The notes beneath the pieces were generated by a model. That model worked only from the letters and a program-made list of their open reading frames with translations, had not been told where the DNA came from and did no database searches. 64,000 nt of DNA from Micromonospora rubida. GTDB lineage: Bacteria; Actinomycetota; Actinomycetes; Mycobacteriales; Micromonosporaceae. Shown here piece by piece: positions 51,225 through 60,407 of this stretch; positions within the stretch are counted from its first letter, which is position 1, and every line of letters begins with the position of its first letter. The stretch covers positions 577,631-641,630 of the forward strand of contig NZ_JAAALO010000005.1 in assembly GCF_009908295.1 (NCBI RefSeq), in the 5' to 3' direction. The translations under genes and the position numbers were made by a program.

Positions 51225-52676
51225 CTACTGGTGCTGTCGCTTGGTGCGCAGGAAGGTGGCGGCGATGAGGACGCCGAGTCCGACGAGTGCGGCGTTGACG
51301 GCGATGGCGGTGGTGACGCCGTCCAGGACGGCTGCGGCGGTGGCGGCGCCCGCGGTGGCGGCGGTGACGATCGCGGCCATGATCGGGGTGCCCATGGTGA
51401 TGCCGATTTGTTGGGACATGGTGGCCAGTCCGGTGGCTAGGCCTTGTTCTTTGTCGGGTAGTCCGCTGGTGGCGGTGACCATGAAACCGACGATGACCAG
51501 CATGTTGCCGACGCCGCCGAAGAAGGTGGCGGGCAGGAGTAGTGCCATTGAGGGGGCGGTGTTTGGGCCGAGGAAGATCAGAGCGGCGGTGAAGAGGGTC
51601 TGGATCAGGCCGCCGGTGATCAGGACGGTCAGTGTGGAGGTTTTGGCGATCGCTTTGGGGGCTAGCAGGCCGCCGACCACGGTGCCGAGGCCCAGGACGC
51701 CGAAGGAGATTCCGGCGAGCAGTGCGGAGAAGCCGAGGGTCTTCTGCATGTAGAGGGTGAGCAGGTAGACCAGTGAGGTTTCGGTGACGAAGGCCAGCAG
51801 GCCCAGCATGTTGCCCCAGGCCACGTTGCGGCGTCGGAGGACCCGGAGGGGAACCAGTGGCTGGGTCACCTTTCGCTCGATGAGGTAGAACGCCACCAGC
51901 AGTAGGACGCCGGCGATCAGCCCGGTCAGGGCATGTGGGTTGGTCCAGCCGTGTTCGCCGGCCTGGGTCAGGCCGTAGACGAGTCCCAGGAGACCGAGGG
52001 TGACGGTCAGGGCACCGGGCAGGTCGAGCTTGGGACGGTCGGTGGGCCTTGATTCCTGGATGACCGAGGGGGCGATCAGGAGGACGGCGACGGCGACGGG
52101 CACGTTGATGAAGAAGGCCCAGCGCCAGGACAGCAGGTCGGTGAGCACGCCGCCGAGGATGGCGCCGGTGGTGAACCCGGCGGACATCAACGCGCCGCTG
52201 AGACCGAGGGCTTTCTGCCGCAGGGGGCCTTCGGGAAAGGCGGTGGTCAGCAGGGAGAGCCCGGCCGGGGTGGCGGCTGCGGTGGCCAGGCCCTGGGCGA
52301 CGCGGGCGACGATCAGGAGCGTGGGGCTGGTGGAGAGGCCTCCTACGAGGGAGGCCAGACCAAGCAGACCGATACTGCCGAGGAAGATCCGTTTGCGGCC
52401 GAGCAGGTCGCCGATGCGGCCGAAGAAGAGGGTGAACCCGGCCGCGGACAGGGCGAACGAGGTGGCGATCCACTGCAGGTTGGCCAGGGAGAAGCCGAGA
52501 CCGTCGCCGATCGCGGGCAACGCGACGTTCAGGATCGAGAAGTCCACGGCCAGCATGAACTGGGTGACCAGCAGAACGGCGAGGACCAGCTTGAGTCGGC
52601 CGGTCAGCCGCTGCGACTGCGGGGAGTCAGCGACGAGGGGTGCGGTGCGTCGCGAGGCGGCGCTGGTTGTGGACAT
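51225..52676 (-). CDS. MFS drug exporter, DHA2 (EmrB/QacA) family
   Basis: 483 residues from ATG 52676 (GGAG lies eight bases upstream; an ATG at 52700 is less well placed). About 14 helices. Helix 1 motif 'FMLAVDFSILNVALPAIG' and 'GRIGDLLGRKRIFLGSI' (loop 2-3) are diagnostic of proton-driven DHA2 drug exporters. It is divergent from a degenerate MerR-type regulator gene, an arrangement typical of drug-inducible efflux. Confidence 0.92.
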   Translation of the reverse strand: MSTTSAASRRTAPLVADSPQSQRLTGRLKLVLAVLLVTQFMLAVDFSILNVALPAIGDGLGFSLANLQWIATSFALSAAGFTLFFGRIGDLLGRKRIFLGSIGLLGLASLVGGLSTSPTLLIVARVAQGLATAAATPAGLSLLTTAFPEGPLRQKALGLSGALMSAGFTTGAILGGVLTDLLSWRWAFFINVPVAVAVLLIAPSVIQESRPTDRPKLDLPGALTVTLGLLGLVYGLTQAGEHGWTNPHALTGLIAGVLLLVAFYLIERKVTQPLVPLRVLRRRNVAWGNMLGLLAFVTETSLVYLLTLYMQKTLGFSALLAGISFGVLGLGTVVGGLLAPKAIAKTSTLTVLITGGLIQTLFTAALIFLGPNTAPSMALLLPATFFGGVGNMLVIVGFMVTATSGLPDKEQGLATGLATMSQQIGITMGTPIMAAIVTAATAGAATAAAVLDGVTTAIAVNAALVGLGVLIAATFLRTKRQHQ

Positions 52677-53058
52677 GACAGCTGCTCCATTCGAGTCCAC
52701 CCCATAGGGACAGGGGGACGAAGAGTCAAGGACAGGGCATTGCCGAAGAATTCCGAACCCCTTAAGGGGCCCGCAGTCCCGTTAGGTTGGAACTTAGCAC
52801 GATGCGGCGCCATAACGGAACTGGGGTGCCGATAGCCGAGGTGGGCTACATCACCCGTCTACCGCTGCCAGGCCCGGCCGAGCGCAAACGGTGGCGGCCC
52901 GAGTCCCCGACGGGTCTTCCTGTGGGTCGTGGAAGCCGGACCGTACGCAGCACCCGGGGTGCGCCGAACCACTCGCTGACGTTGGCGCGGATCAGGTCGG
53001 CGGCGGTTGCGGCGGCGGCCGCCCTCTCTGGTACGGCGTCCGTCACGACCGCCTCCAG

Positions 53059-53400
53059 ATGCCGCAGTACTACGAGGAGCGAGGGCTGCTGACACCGCAG
53101 CGCACACCGAGCGGCTACCGGCACTACCAGGAGGCGGACGTCGAACAGGCGGCGCTGGTGAGCAGCCTTGTCAGATCAGGGCTGCCGACCAGGCTGATCA
53201 TGCCGCTGCTCCACGAGCCGAGCCCGGTCAACGGGGACGAGACAGACGACGAAGACGACGAACTGATCGCACTGTTCGCCGCTGAGTTTGCCCGGCTCGA
53301 CAGTCAGGTCACGTGTCTGAGCTTCAGCCGAGACGCCGTTCAGCAGCACCTGCGACGACTCCACACTGCCCGGGCCGACCTCGATCCAGAGCCCGCCTGA
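53059..53400 (+). pseudogene. MerR-family regulator, N-terminus degraded
   Basis: The frame from ATG 53059 reads 'MPQYYEERGLLTPQRTPSGY' then 'DVEQAALVSSLVRSGLP', the second half of a MerR DNA-binding domain, followed by an acidic linker and a C-terminal helix, about 113 residues in all. The first helix-turn-helix part expected about 20 residues earlier cannot be found intact in this frame. Upstream sequence (52677-53058) contains MerR-like pieces only in shifted frames. It likely once repressed or activated the divergent MFS gene and may now be inactive. Confidence 0.5.
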
Positions 53401-53459
53401 GCGTGCCGACCGCACTATGGTGTGGCCCTGATGTGGCGCGCGTCCCGCCGGCGCCGTCT

Positions 53460-53744
53460 TCACGGTTGGTGCTGCTCACCATCGGCCTCGTCCCGTACGC
53501 CCGGTGGTATCCCGAGGTTGCGTTGCTCACGGATGGCGGCCTGGACGCCGGCCTGGAACCGAGTGTCCGCGCCGAGCCCCGCCATCAGCGCGGCGATATG
53601 ACGCTGTGCCGTCCGGTAGCTGATGCCGAGATGCCGGGCGATGGCCTCATCGGTGATGCCGGAGAGGAGGAGTGCGATGAGTCTCTCCTCCGAGACGGCA
53701 GGACGCCGTGGCCCAGGCAGCGCCTTCACCGTCGGAAGACGCAT
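53460..53744 (-). pseudogene. LuxR-type helix-turn-helix C-terminal fragment
   Basis: 94 codons: 'ALLLSGITDEAIARHLGIS' and 'TAQRHIAALMAGLGADTRFQ' form the LuxR C-terminal DNA-binding domain typical of large or helix-turn-helix-only regulators. The reading frame upstream crosses into a subtilisin fragment on the other strand, so the N-terminal sensory part has been lost. Confidence 0.6.
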
Positions 53745-53756
53745 TGGTACGGCCCT

Positions 53757-54023
53757 TTGCCACAGTCCTGGGCCGCCGGCTACGACGGCTCCGGGGTGAA
53801 GGTGGCGGTCCTGGACACCGGGATCGACGCCAACCACCCGGACCTGAAGGGCAAAGTGGCCGCCGCGCAGAGCTTCGTGCCCAGCGCGTCGGCCCTGGCC
53901 GACGGGCACGGGCACGGTACCCACGTGGCCTCGACGATCGTCGGGACCGGCGCGGCGTCGGGCGGACGCTACAAGGGGGTCGCCCCCGGTGCCCAGGGGC
54001 TCGTCGGAAAGGTGCTCTCCGAC
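53757..54023 (+). pseudogene. fragment of a subtilisin-like protease gene
   Basis: About 89 codons cover the Asp and His part of an S8 domain: 'VLDTGIDANHPDL', 'DGHGHGTHVASTIVGTG' and 'YKGVAPGAQ'. Similarity to the intact protease at 32.8-36.9 kb is clear, but there are many substitutions, so this comes from a different paralogue. There is no start, no Ser region, and the frame continues directly into a transposase fragment. Confidence 0.75.
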
Positions 54024-54195
54024 CAGCCCCTGGTCGACAAGCTTCCCCGGATCAGGGGCATCCGCGGCCGTCCCCGGCAACGACCGCAGCGGCTCTACGC
54101 CGACCGTGGCTACGACTACGACTGCTACCGCCGACAGCTTCGGGCCAGGGGCATCACCCCGGTCATCGCCCGACGCGGCGTCGGACACGGTCTAC
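54024..54195 (+). mobile_element. IS5-family transposase fragment fused to the protease fragment
   Basis: Directly after the protease piece the same frame reads 'GRPRQRPQRLYADRGYDYD' and 'GITPVIARRGVGHG', a conserved stretch of IS5-family DDE transposases (second Asp in YADRGYD). Neither end of the IS is visible. Confidence 0.7.
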
Positions 54196-54204
54196 CGCAT
54201 CGCC

Positions 54205-55185
54205 TCAGCCGCCAGCCACCGTTTGCTTCGGGCCATCGAACTCAACCGGATCCCGGACCTGCCGCGATCCGGCGCCCCGGCCAGTCCGTCTTATCTGCAT
54301 CACGGCCACGGACGACAGCACCAGCACACCACCGGCTACCTGTAGGGGGGTGAGGAATTCGCCGAGCGTGAGCGCCGCCAGCACCATGGTGACGACCGGC
54401 TCAAACGTCGACAGGATCGCCGCGGTCGAAGGCCCCGTGCGGCGCAGGCCGGCGAAGAAGGTCAGCATCGCCAGGACGGTGGACACGATCGCGATGCACG
54501 CCAGCCAGAACCATCCCCGTAGTCCGAAGCTGAGATCGACTCCGCCGGTCACGGCGGCGCGGGCGGTCAGCGTGAGGGTGGCTCCGGCCATGACCAGCGC
54601 GGAGAGCATCACCGGAGGTAGCTGGTGCACGACGGTATCTGACACCAGGATGTAGCTGGTGTAGGTGACAGCGGAACCGAACGCCAAGATTGCCCCCAGC
54701 GGGTGAAAATGCACACCACCGGTACCGGCGAAGACGAGGAGCGTCCCGCAGCAGGCGCCCGCCAACGCGGCGCACCGCCCCAGTGTCAGACGGTCCCGGC
54801 CCATCACCGCGGCGGTGAGTGTGACCAGTACCGGGCAGGTGTAGAAGATCAGCGACAGCAGTGAGGCGTCCATCAGTTCCAGTGCGGAGAAGTACAGGCT
54901 CGCCTGGGTGGCGTACCCGAACACGCCCAGCCCGAGGGCCAGCATCAGCAGCCGTGGAGCCCTGCGTGTGGAACTGCTCACCCGGCCCGGGCTCGCCAAG
55001 TGACGGCGCAGACCCGGTCGTAGGAGCAGCAGCATGCTCAGTAGGACGGCGGCCAGGCCGAAGCGGACCAGCAGCAGCGCTTCGGGTGAGACAGCCGCGG
55101 CGTACGCGAGCTTGCCGAAGATGGCCATGGCACCGAAACACGCGGCGGACAACAGGCACAGTGCAGGACCCATGTTGTCCAGCAT
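54205..55185 (-). CDS. EamA/DMT-family metabolite exporter
   Basis: 326 residues with ten hydrophobic helices in two EamA repeats; the repeat ends read 'LTLGRCAALAGACCGTLLVF' and 'LTPLQVAGGVLVLSSVAVMQ'. Such proteins export amino acids or other small metabolites. It is divergent from a LysR-type regulator with only 61 bases between, the usual arrangement for a regulated exporter. The hydrophilic C-terminal tail continues into the relic region and may have been altered by it. Confidence 0.87.
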   Translation of the reverse strand: MLDNMGPALCLLSAACFGAMAIFGKLAYAAAVSPEALLLVRFGLAAVLLSMLLLLRPGLRRHLASPGRVSSSTRRAPRLLMLALGLGVFGYATQASLYFSALELMDASLLSLIFYTCPVLVTLTAAVMGRDRLTLGRCAALAGACCGTLLVFAGTGGVHFHPLGAILAFGSAVTYTSYILVSDTVVHQLPPVMLSALVMAGATLTLTARAAVTGGVDLSFGLRGWFWLACIAIVSTVLAMLTFFAGLRRTGPSTAAILSTFEPVVTMVLAALTLGEFLTPLQVAGGVLVLSSVAVMQIRRTGRGAGSRQVRDPVEFDGPKQTVAGG

Positions 55186-55246
55186 CAGCGCGTCTACTCG
55201 TCAGGTCCAGTGACGATTCATAAGGTTGACTGGTTAGGATTCCCGA

Positions 55247-56227
55247 ATGGTCATGTGGGACCTTCGGCGGCTGCGCTTGCTGCGCGAGCTTGAGCAACGT
55301 GGAACCCTCAGCGCGGTCGCCGTGGCTCTGGGCTACAGCCCCTCATCGGTGTCGCAGCAACTGAACATCCTGGAGAAGGAGGCCGGCACGTGCTTGCTGG
55401 AGAAAGCCGGTCGCGGTGTGCGACTCACCGACGCCGGGCGGCTGCTGGCCCAGCACGCCGGTGTGCTGCTGACAGCAGCTGAAGCGGCATCGGCGGACCT
55501 GGCCGCATTGGCCGGGGAGGTGCGGGGAACCGTGCGTGCCGGCGGCCTGCAGTCAGCGACGCGACGGCTGCTGGTCCCAGCAGTCGCACGCATGCTGGCC
55601 CAGTACCCGCAGGTCCGTACCGAGGTCTCCGAACTCGAGCTCGAACAGGCGCTGCCAGGGCTGCGCCTCGGAGCGCTCGATTTGGTGATCAGCGACGAAT
55701 ACGACGGTCACCCCCGCCCCCGACCCGCAGGCCTACGGTTCACGCTGCTGCACGAGGAACCACTCAGGCTGGTCCTTTCGTCCCACCATCTGCTGGCCGA
55801 GCGGAAAGGGCCCATCGCCTTGTCCGAACTGCGAGAAGAAGTGTGGGTGGCCGCGGATCGCGGTACCGGTCATCACGACATGGTCGTGGAAACCTGCCGC
55901 GCCTTCGGCGGCTACGAGCCCGACCTACGACACCGTTCCAACGATGCGGACGTCCAGCTCGAACTCGTACGCACCACCGAAGCCATCGCGCTCCTGCCAG
56001 CCCTGACACTACCCACCGCCGACCTGAGCCTGGCGATCCGCGACATCACCGAACAAAAGCTCGGACGAAGACTTCACGTCGTCCTTCGAGACGGCCCCTC
56101 GGCTCCCGCACTCACGGCCTTCCTCAATGTCGTGAAAGACCAGGCGCGTCATCTCGATCCCGCACTCGGCGCCAGCCAGCCAGCTGACCATGGTCCCGAC
56201 GAAAGACGGGTCACCGCTGCTGGTTAG
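55247..56227 (+). CDS. LysR-family transcriptional regulator
   Basis: 326 residues. N-terminal winged helix 'LRLLRELEQRGTLSAVAVAL' with 'SPSSVSQQLNILEKEAG' as recognition helix, then a LysR substrate-binding domain ('GTVRAGGLQSATRRLLVP', 'LDLVISDEY', 'LVLSSHHLLA'). ATG at 55247 is used; ATG 55253 is an alternative. It probably controls the divergent EamA exporter from the 61-base gap 55186-55246. Confidence 0.9.
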   Translation: MVMWDLRRLRLLRELEQRGTLSAVAVALGYSPSSVSQQLNILEKEAGTCLLEKAGRGVRLTDAGRLLAQHAGVLLTAAEAASADLAALAGEVRGTVRAGGLQSATRRLLVPAVARMLAQYPQVRTEVSELELEQALPGLRLGALDLVISDEYDGHPRPRPAGLRFTLLHEEPLRLVLSSHHLLAERKGPIALSELREEVWVAADRGTGHHDMVVETCRAFGGYEPDLRHRSNDADVQLELVRTTEAIALLPALTLPTADLSLAIRDITEQKLGRRLHVVLRDGPSAPALTAFLNVVKDQARHLDPALGASQPADHGPDERRVTAAG

Positions 56228-56387
56228 CCCGTAGATCCACCCCCGCGCCCAACGGCTCGACCTACAAGATGATCCCCGGCGTCTTCGCGCATTGGGCGAT
56301 GCACGCCGTCACCGCCGGACAGGACGCGCGGGACGCCTTCGACCGGGCGCGGCGGCTGACCGGGACGGTGATCAGCGTTGCCCCGGC

Positions 56388-56651
56388 ACCGCCACCAAGC
56401 TCAAGGCCTCCGGCGTCCCGGTGGCCAGCTTCGGCGACGCGCACGCCACCGCCGAGGGCGCCCTGCGGTTCAGCGTTGCGGGCTCCGGACGGTACGCCGC
56501 CCTGGTGCTCGACGCCGCCGGCCGGGTCCTGCTGGGCGGGGTGCTCGTGGGGGACGTCGAGGCGTACCCGGCGCTGCTCCGCTCGCTGGGCGGACCGCCA
56601 CCGGAGATTCCGTTCGCCGGCACCCCTGTGCTCCGGAACCTAGATATGTAA
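56388..56651 (+). pseudogene. fragment of a nitrite-reductase-like (NirB) flavoprotein
   Basis: A short frame reads 'TKLKASGVPVASFGDAHAT' and 'AALVLDAAGRVLLGGVLVGD', resembling the segment of NAD(P)H nitrite reductase large subunits and related FAD oxidoreductases that follows the FAD domain (TKLK..G..VASFGD). About 85 codons remain. The part before it (56228-56387) has an open frame of unclear origin ('FAHWAMHAVTAGQDARDAF'). Confidence 0.6.
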
Positions 56652-56660
56652 TGTCTAGGT
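56638..56660. promoter_or_regulatory. operator palindrome of the Rrf2 regulator
   Basis: ACCTAGA (56638-56644) and TCTAGGT (56654-56660) are perfect 7-base arms around TATGTAATG. It ends one base before the Rrf2 start at 56662, so bound protein would block its own gene, and probably the MFS gene downstream. A+T-rich sequence in the middle could also be the -10 region of a nearly leaderless promoter. Confidence 0.65.
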
Positions 56661-56661
56661 C

Positions 56662-57141
56662 ATGCGGATGAGCCAGAGCGTCGAGTGGAGCGTGCACTGC
56701 TGCCTGGCCCTCGCCTGGATCGAGACCGACCAGCCGGTCTCGGTGGCCGCCCTGTCCACCTGGTTCGACCTGCCCCGGGCCTATCTCAACAAGGGCCTGC
56801 AGGCGCTGGTCCGGGCCGGCATCCTCACCTCCCACCCGGGATTACGGGGCGGCTTCCGGCTCGCCCGGCCGCCCGAGCAGATCACCCTGCTCGACATCGT
56901 CGTGGCCCACGAAGGGCGCGAGGACGCGTTCCGCTGCACCGAGATCCGCCAGCGCGGCAGCGGGGTCGACCCCGCCGCGCCCGAGTTCCGGCGCGCCTGC
57001 GCCGTGACCACCGCGATGCGCAAGGCCGACCTGGCCTGGCGTCGCGAGCTGGCCGCCCAGACGGTGGCCGACCTGATGGCGGCCGCACCCCAGGCCGCGG
57101 CTGCCCGCACCCGCCGCCGTCACCAGTCACTGCGCGGCTGA
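56662..57141 (+). CDS. Rrf2-family transcriptional regulator
   Basis: 159 residues. The winged helix 'VSVAALSTWFDLPRAYLNKGLQALVRAGIL' (seen in parts) and wing 'HPGLRGGFRLARP' define Rrf2. The region that holds three Cys in Fe-S members has here only 'FRCTEI' and 'RRACAV', so an Fe-S cluster is uncertain and the YwnA-like type is more likely. ATG 56662 or 56668 are both possible. It precedes an MFS gene in the same direction (gap about 40 bases) that it likely controls. Confidence 0.9.
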   Translation: MRMSQSVEWSVHCCLALAWIETDQPVSVAALSTWFDLPRAYLNKGLQALVRAGILTSHPGLRGGFRLARPPEQITLLDIVVAHEGREDAFRCTEIRQRGSGVDPAAPEFRRACAVTTAMRKADLAWRRELAAQTVADLMAAAPQAAAARTRRRHQSLRG

Positions 57142-57181
57142 GCGGGCGTCCCGACAAGCGCACAGGCAAGGGATGTCTCAC

Positions 57182-58392
57182 ATGTCCGAAGTCAAGGTGT
57201 TGCCGGCACAGGCGCGCCACCGCCGGCCGGCACGCCCCAGCGCGGCCTGAAGTCGACCGCCGTTCTCGCCCTCGGCACGTTCGCCGTGGGCACCGACGCG
57301 TTCATCGTGGCCGGTTTCCTGCCCGCGATGGCCTCGTCGCTGCACGTCTCCACCGCAGCGGCCGGCCAGTCGGTCACGGTCTTCGCCCTGTCCTATGCCG
57401 TGCTGGCCCCGGTCGTCGCCACGGTGACCGCCCGGCTGCCCCGCCGCCGGCTGCTGGTCGCCGCGCTGACCGTGCTCTTCCTGGCCAACCTGGGCTCGGC
57501 CCTCGCGCCGAACCTGCCGATCCTGATCCTGACCCGGGTGCTGGCGGCAGCCGGCGCCGCCGGTTACACCCCCAACGCCGGCGCGGCGGCCGCCGCCCTC
57601 GTCCGGCAGGAGCAGCGCGGGCGGGCCCTGGCCGTGGTGGTCGGCGGGCTGACCGTGGCCACCGCGCTCGGCGTGCCGCTGGGCAGCCTGTTCGGCCGCC
57701 TTTTCGACTGGCGCCCGGTGCTGGCCGGCGTCGCCATGCTCTGCCTGCTCGTCGCCGCCGGCGTCCACCTGGTAATGCCTGAGCTGCCCGGCAACCCCCG
57801 CACCCCGCTGCGGCAGCGGCTCGCCGTGCTGCGCCGGCCCGGCGTATTCGTGGTGCTCCCGCTGACCGTGATCGGCATGGCCTCCTGTTACACCGCTTAT
57901 GCCTACAGTGTCCCCGCCCTGCACGCCTCCGGCATGCCGCTCTCCGCGGCCAGCACCATCCTTTTCCTGTACGGCGTGGGCGCCGTGCTCGGCAACCTGA
58001 CGGCTGGCTACGCCACCGACCGCTGGGGCTGGGCCGTGGTGCTCGGCACGGCGTACGTCGCGATGGCCGCCACCCTGGCCGGACTCGGCCGGCTCGCCGC
58101 CACCCACGCCGCGGTGCCCGCCCTGGTCGGGCTGCTGGCGCTGGTGTGGGGAGCGAGCAGCTGGGCGCAGACGCCGCCGCAGCAGCACCGCCTGATAGCC
58201 GCAGCGCCCGGCGAGTCGCCGCTGGTGATCTCGCTCAACTCGTCCGGCATCTACCTGGGCATCGCGCTGGGCACCACCCTCGGCGGCGTCACCTTCCACC
58301 GGGGCTTCCCCACGATGTATGCGATCGGCGCGGCCGGGGCCGTCCTGGCCCTGCTCATCCTGCTGGCGAGCGCGAGGAGGACGGGAAGGTGA
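57182..58392 (+). CDS. MFS transporter (DHA1 type) with a probable early frameshift
   Basis: The frame ending at 58392 encodes 12 hydrophobic helices with 'GTDAFIVAGFLPAMASSL', 'VLTRVLAAAGAAGYTPNAG'-like motifs of DHA1 drug or sugar exporters. In that frame the first usable codon is GTG 57286, inside helix 1. A good ATG (57182, after AAGGGA) opens a different frame, 'MSEVKVLPAQA', which would join the transporter frame if two bases were removed near 57210 (a gcgcgc run). Either a recent inactivating frameshift or a sequence error is likely. Confidence 0.7.
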
Positions 58393-58490
58393 TGGGCCTA
58401 ATGGCGGCAGCCTACGTCGACGAGCTCGGCCCGCCCGTGCGCATCCACTTCGGAAAGCTGGCGGTCCTCGAGCCCGGCCCGGCCGACCTG
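58392..58490 (+). pseudogene. N-terminal fragment of a quinone-oxidoreductase/zinc-free alcohol dehydrogenase
   Basis: Codons from ATG 58392 read 'AAYVDELGPPVRIHFGKLAV' and 'EPGPADLL', the opening strand of NADPH:quinone-type oxidoreductases (AAY...GPP...). It overlaps the MFS stop (one base), so it was once the next gene of that operon. At about 58490 the sequence turns into the end of an ISAs1 element, which truncates it. Confidence 0.6.
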
Positions 58491-59571
58491 CTGGAGTGCG
58501 CCGATGGCGGCGTTGCGTAAGGCGGCCATGAGCCCGGTTCCGTTGCCGGTGCGGATCTGGCTGCGGTCTTCGTCGTAGGTGACATCGCGGACCCAGTAAA
58601 TTTTGTTTCGATGTTCAGTGCCCCCGGATCCAGGCGGCCCGTTGCGCGGGCTTCGCTTGGTGCACGCGTAGGTCGGTGATGGCGTAGACCGCTTCGGTGG
58701 TGAAGCGTTTCGGCTGGTCGAGTCGGTGTCGACGGCGGCGGATCTGTATGGCCTGGGCCGCGTGCAGGAAGTCGATGCCGGTGGAGATCGTCAGGATTTT
58801 GAGAGTGCGGATCTCGCGACGACCGTGGCCGCGGTCGGTGTCGCGGGTGGCGTTCGGGACGGCCCGCCAGGGAAGAGCGGCGAGTTGCTGATGCAGGTGA
58901 GGCTGATTGCCTTTGACAGTCAGGATCCAGTAAGCGCCACGTTCGGCGAGGTAGGTGACGTGCTCACGCTGACAGTGCAGCGCGTCGGCGGTGATCACGT
59001 TGTCGCGTAGATCGCCGATCTGGTCGAGCAGCGGCTGGAACCGGGTGATCTCGTTGGTCTTGCCGTCCACGTCGGTGTCGGCCAGGACCACGCTGCTGAC
59101 CTGGTCGCAAGCAGCCATCACATGTCGGGCGGCAGCGTCGGTAATGCGGGATCCGCGCAGCGACTTTCCGTCGACCCCGATCGCCCGCCGGCCCGTCGCG
59201 GCGCTGGGCGCGGCACGCCCGTCGAGCCAAAGACCGATCGCCGCAGTCAGCAACTGCGGATCCAGAGCCTGCAACAGTCGGCGGATCATCGCTTCGGACG
59301 GCAGCCGATCCGGGGCGATGCCCAGGGCCAGGACGGTCGCGTCCGGAGCGTCGGCGACCCATTCAGCGATCGCGGTATACGAGCGGTAGCCGGCAACCAC
59401 GGCACAGACCGCCGCGGTCACCACGACCGGCAGCCTGTGCCGGACACCCCGCCGGGCTCGCGGATCAGGCAGACCGGCGAGTGCTGCGGGCAGCCCACCA
59501 GCGGTTCCGGGAACGGTCAGAGCCGGCGCGCAGGACAGAGAAGAGGTCAGCGATGATGGCAGTGCGGGCAT
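58490..59571 (-). pseudogene. ISAs1-family transposase, inactivated near its C-terminus
   Basis: Residues 1-318 (59571 to 58615) are intact: 'RLPSEAMIRRLL', 'IGVDGKSLRGS', 'KTNEITRFQPLLDQI', 'ADALHCQREHVTYL' and 'YWILTVKGNQPHL' are typical of the ISAs1/H-repeat family. A TGA at 58617-58615 then ends the frame. Beyond it, after at least two single-base losses, the expected C-terminus returns in another frame ('WVRDVTYDEDRSQIRTGNG', 'MAALRNAAIG'). The transposase is thus frameshifted. Its insertion broke the oxidoreductase gene to the left. Confidence 0.82.
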
Positions 59572-59889
59572 GGCTCACTTCGGATAGATCATCGTGGCCT
59601 AGAGAACCTTGATGATCTTCTGAACTGGTCATGCTCGTCTTGCTGCTACCAACACCGACGCTTCTACTTCGAATCGCCCAAGCCGGACACCCTCACGACT
59701 TTACCGGGGCCCTGAACCGCAGCCCACGCCTGTCAGGCGGCGATTGGCGGTCAACCGCGCGTTGTCTGCGGCAGATCCGGATACCCGACGTTGCGGTTGG
59801 TCGCCGCGTACGCTGCTTTGATCGCACGTGAGCGGTTGCCTCATCGAGGGTCAGTCCATATGCGTCGGAAGTTGATGACCTTGGTGATC
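59572..59889. other. 318-base region between ISAs1 and the MarR gene
   Basis: It contains the presumed outer end of the ISAs1 element (a clear terminal repeat could not be identified by eye) and the 3' flank of the MarR gene. No gene is supported. Confidence 0.45.
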
Positions 59890-60321
59890 TCATGGGGATT
59901 CAGTCATGAGAGCGACCGTCGAGCGGTGGACCTTCGCCAGGGCGGACATCAGGAGTTCGCGCTCCTCTTGGGTGAGATCTTCCGTCACCTTCTTCTCGAT
60001 GTGGCGTCGTTCAGACTCGATCGGCGCCTGAAGGGCGCGGCCAGCGCCGGTTAACCAGAGGCGAACCAGGCGGTTGTCCCGGTCGTCGCGGCGACGAGTG
60101 ATCAGCCCGGCGTCGACCAGGCGGCCGGACATCTTCACCACCGCGGGGGTCGAGACGTTCACTGCGGCGGCGATCTCGCCTGGGGTGCGGCCGTCCTCTT
60201 TCCACAACACCGCCAGCAGATGGTCCTGACCGAGGTGCAGGCCGTGGCGCTGCATGGCGACCTCCGCGACGGCGCGTAGCACCTTGTTCGTCCTGCTGTG
60301 CAGGTCCAGAAACTCGGGCAC
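59890..60321 (-). CDS. MarR-family transcriptional regulator
   Basis: 143 residues from GTG 60321, preceded by AGGAGA. The winged helix 'RTPGEIAAAVNVSTPAVVK' and wing 'LITRRRDDRDNRLVRLWLT' are diagnostic. It is divergent from an NmrA-type reductase gene. The two TAACnnGTTA palindromes in the 86-base gap are the probable binding sites, allowing control of both genes, released by a small phenolic or electrophilic ligand as is usual for the family. Confidence 0.92.
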   Translation of the reverse strand: MPEFLDLHSRTNKVLRAVAEVAMQRHGLHLGQDHLLAVLWKEDGRTPGEIAAAVNVSTPAVVKMSGRLVDAGLITRRRDDRDNRLVRLWLTGAGRALQAPIESERRHIEKKVTEDLTQEERELLMSALAKVHRSTVALMTESP

Positions 60322-60348
60322 CGCGTCTCCTTCTTGACGGTCGATCGC

Positions 60349-60389
60349 TAACCAGTTAACGTTCAGCGAGAAGGATCGTTAACAGGTTA
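60349..60389. promoter_or_regulatory. twin MarR operator sites
   Basis: TAACcaGTTA (60349-60358) and TAACagGTTA (60380-60389) are two short palindromes 31 bases apart. Read together, 60349-60361 and 60377-60389 also form a larger inverted repeat with one mismatch in 13. They occupy the gap between the divergent MarR and NmrA-type genes. Confidence 0.65.
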
Positions 60390-60407
60390 CCGACCGCTGG
60401 AGGGCTT

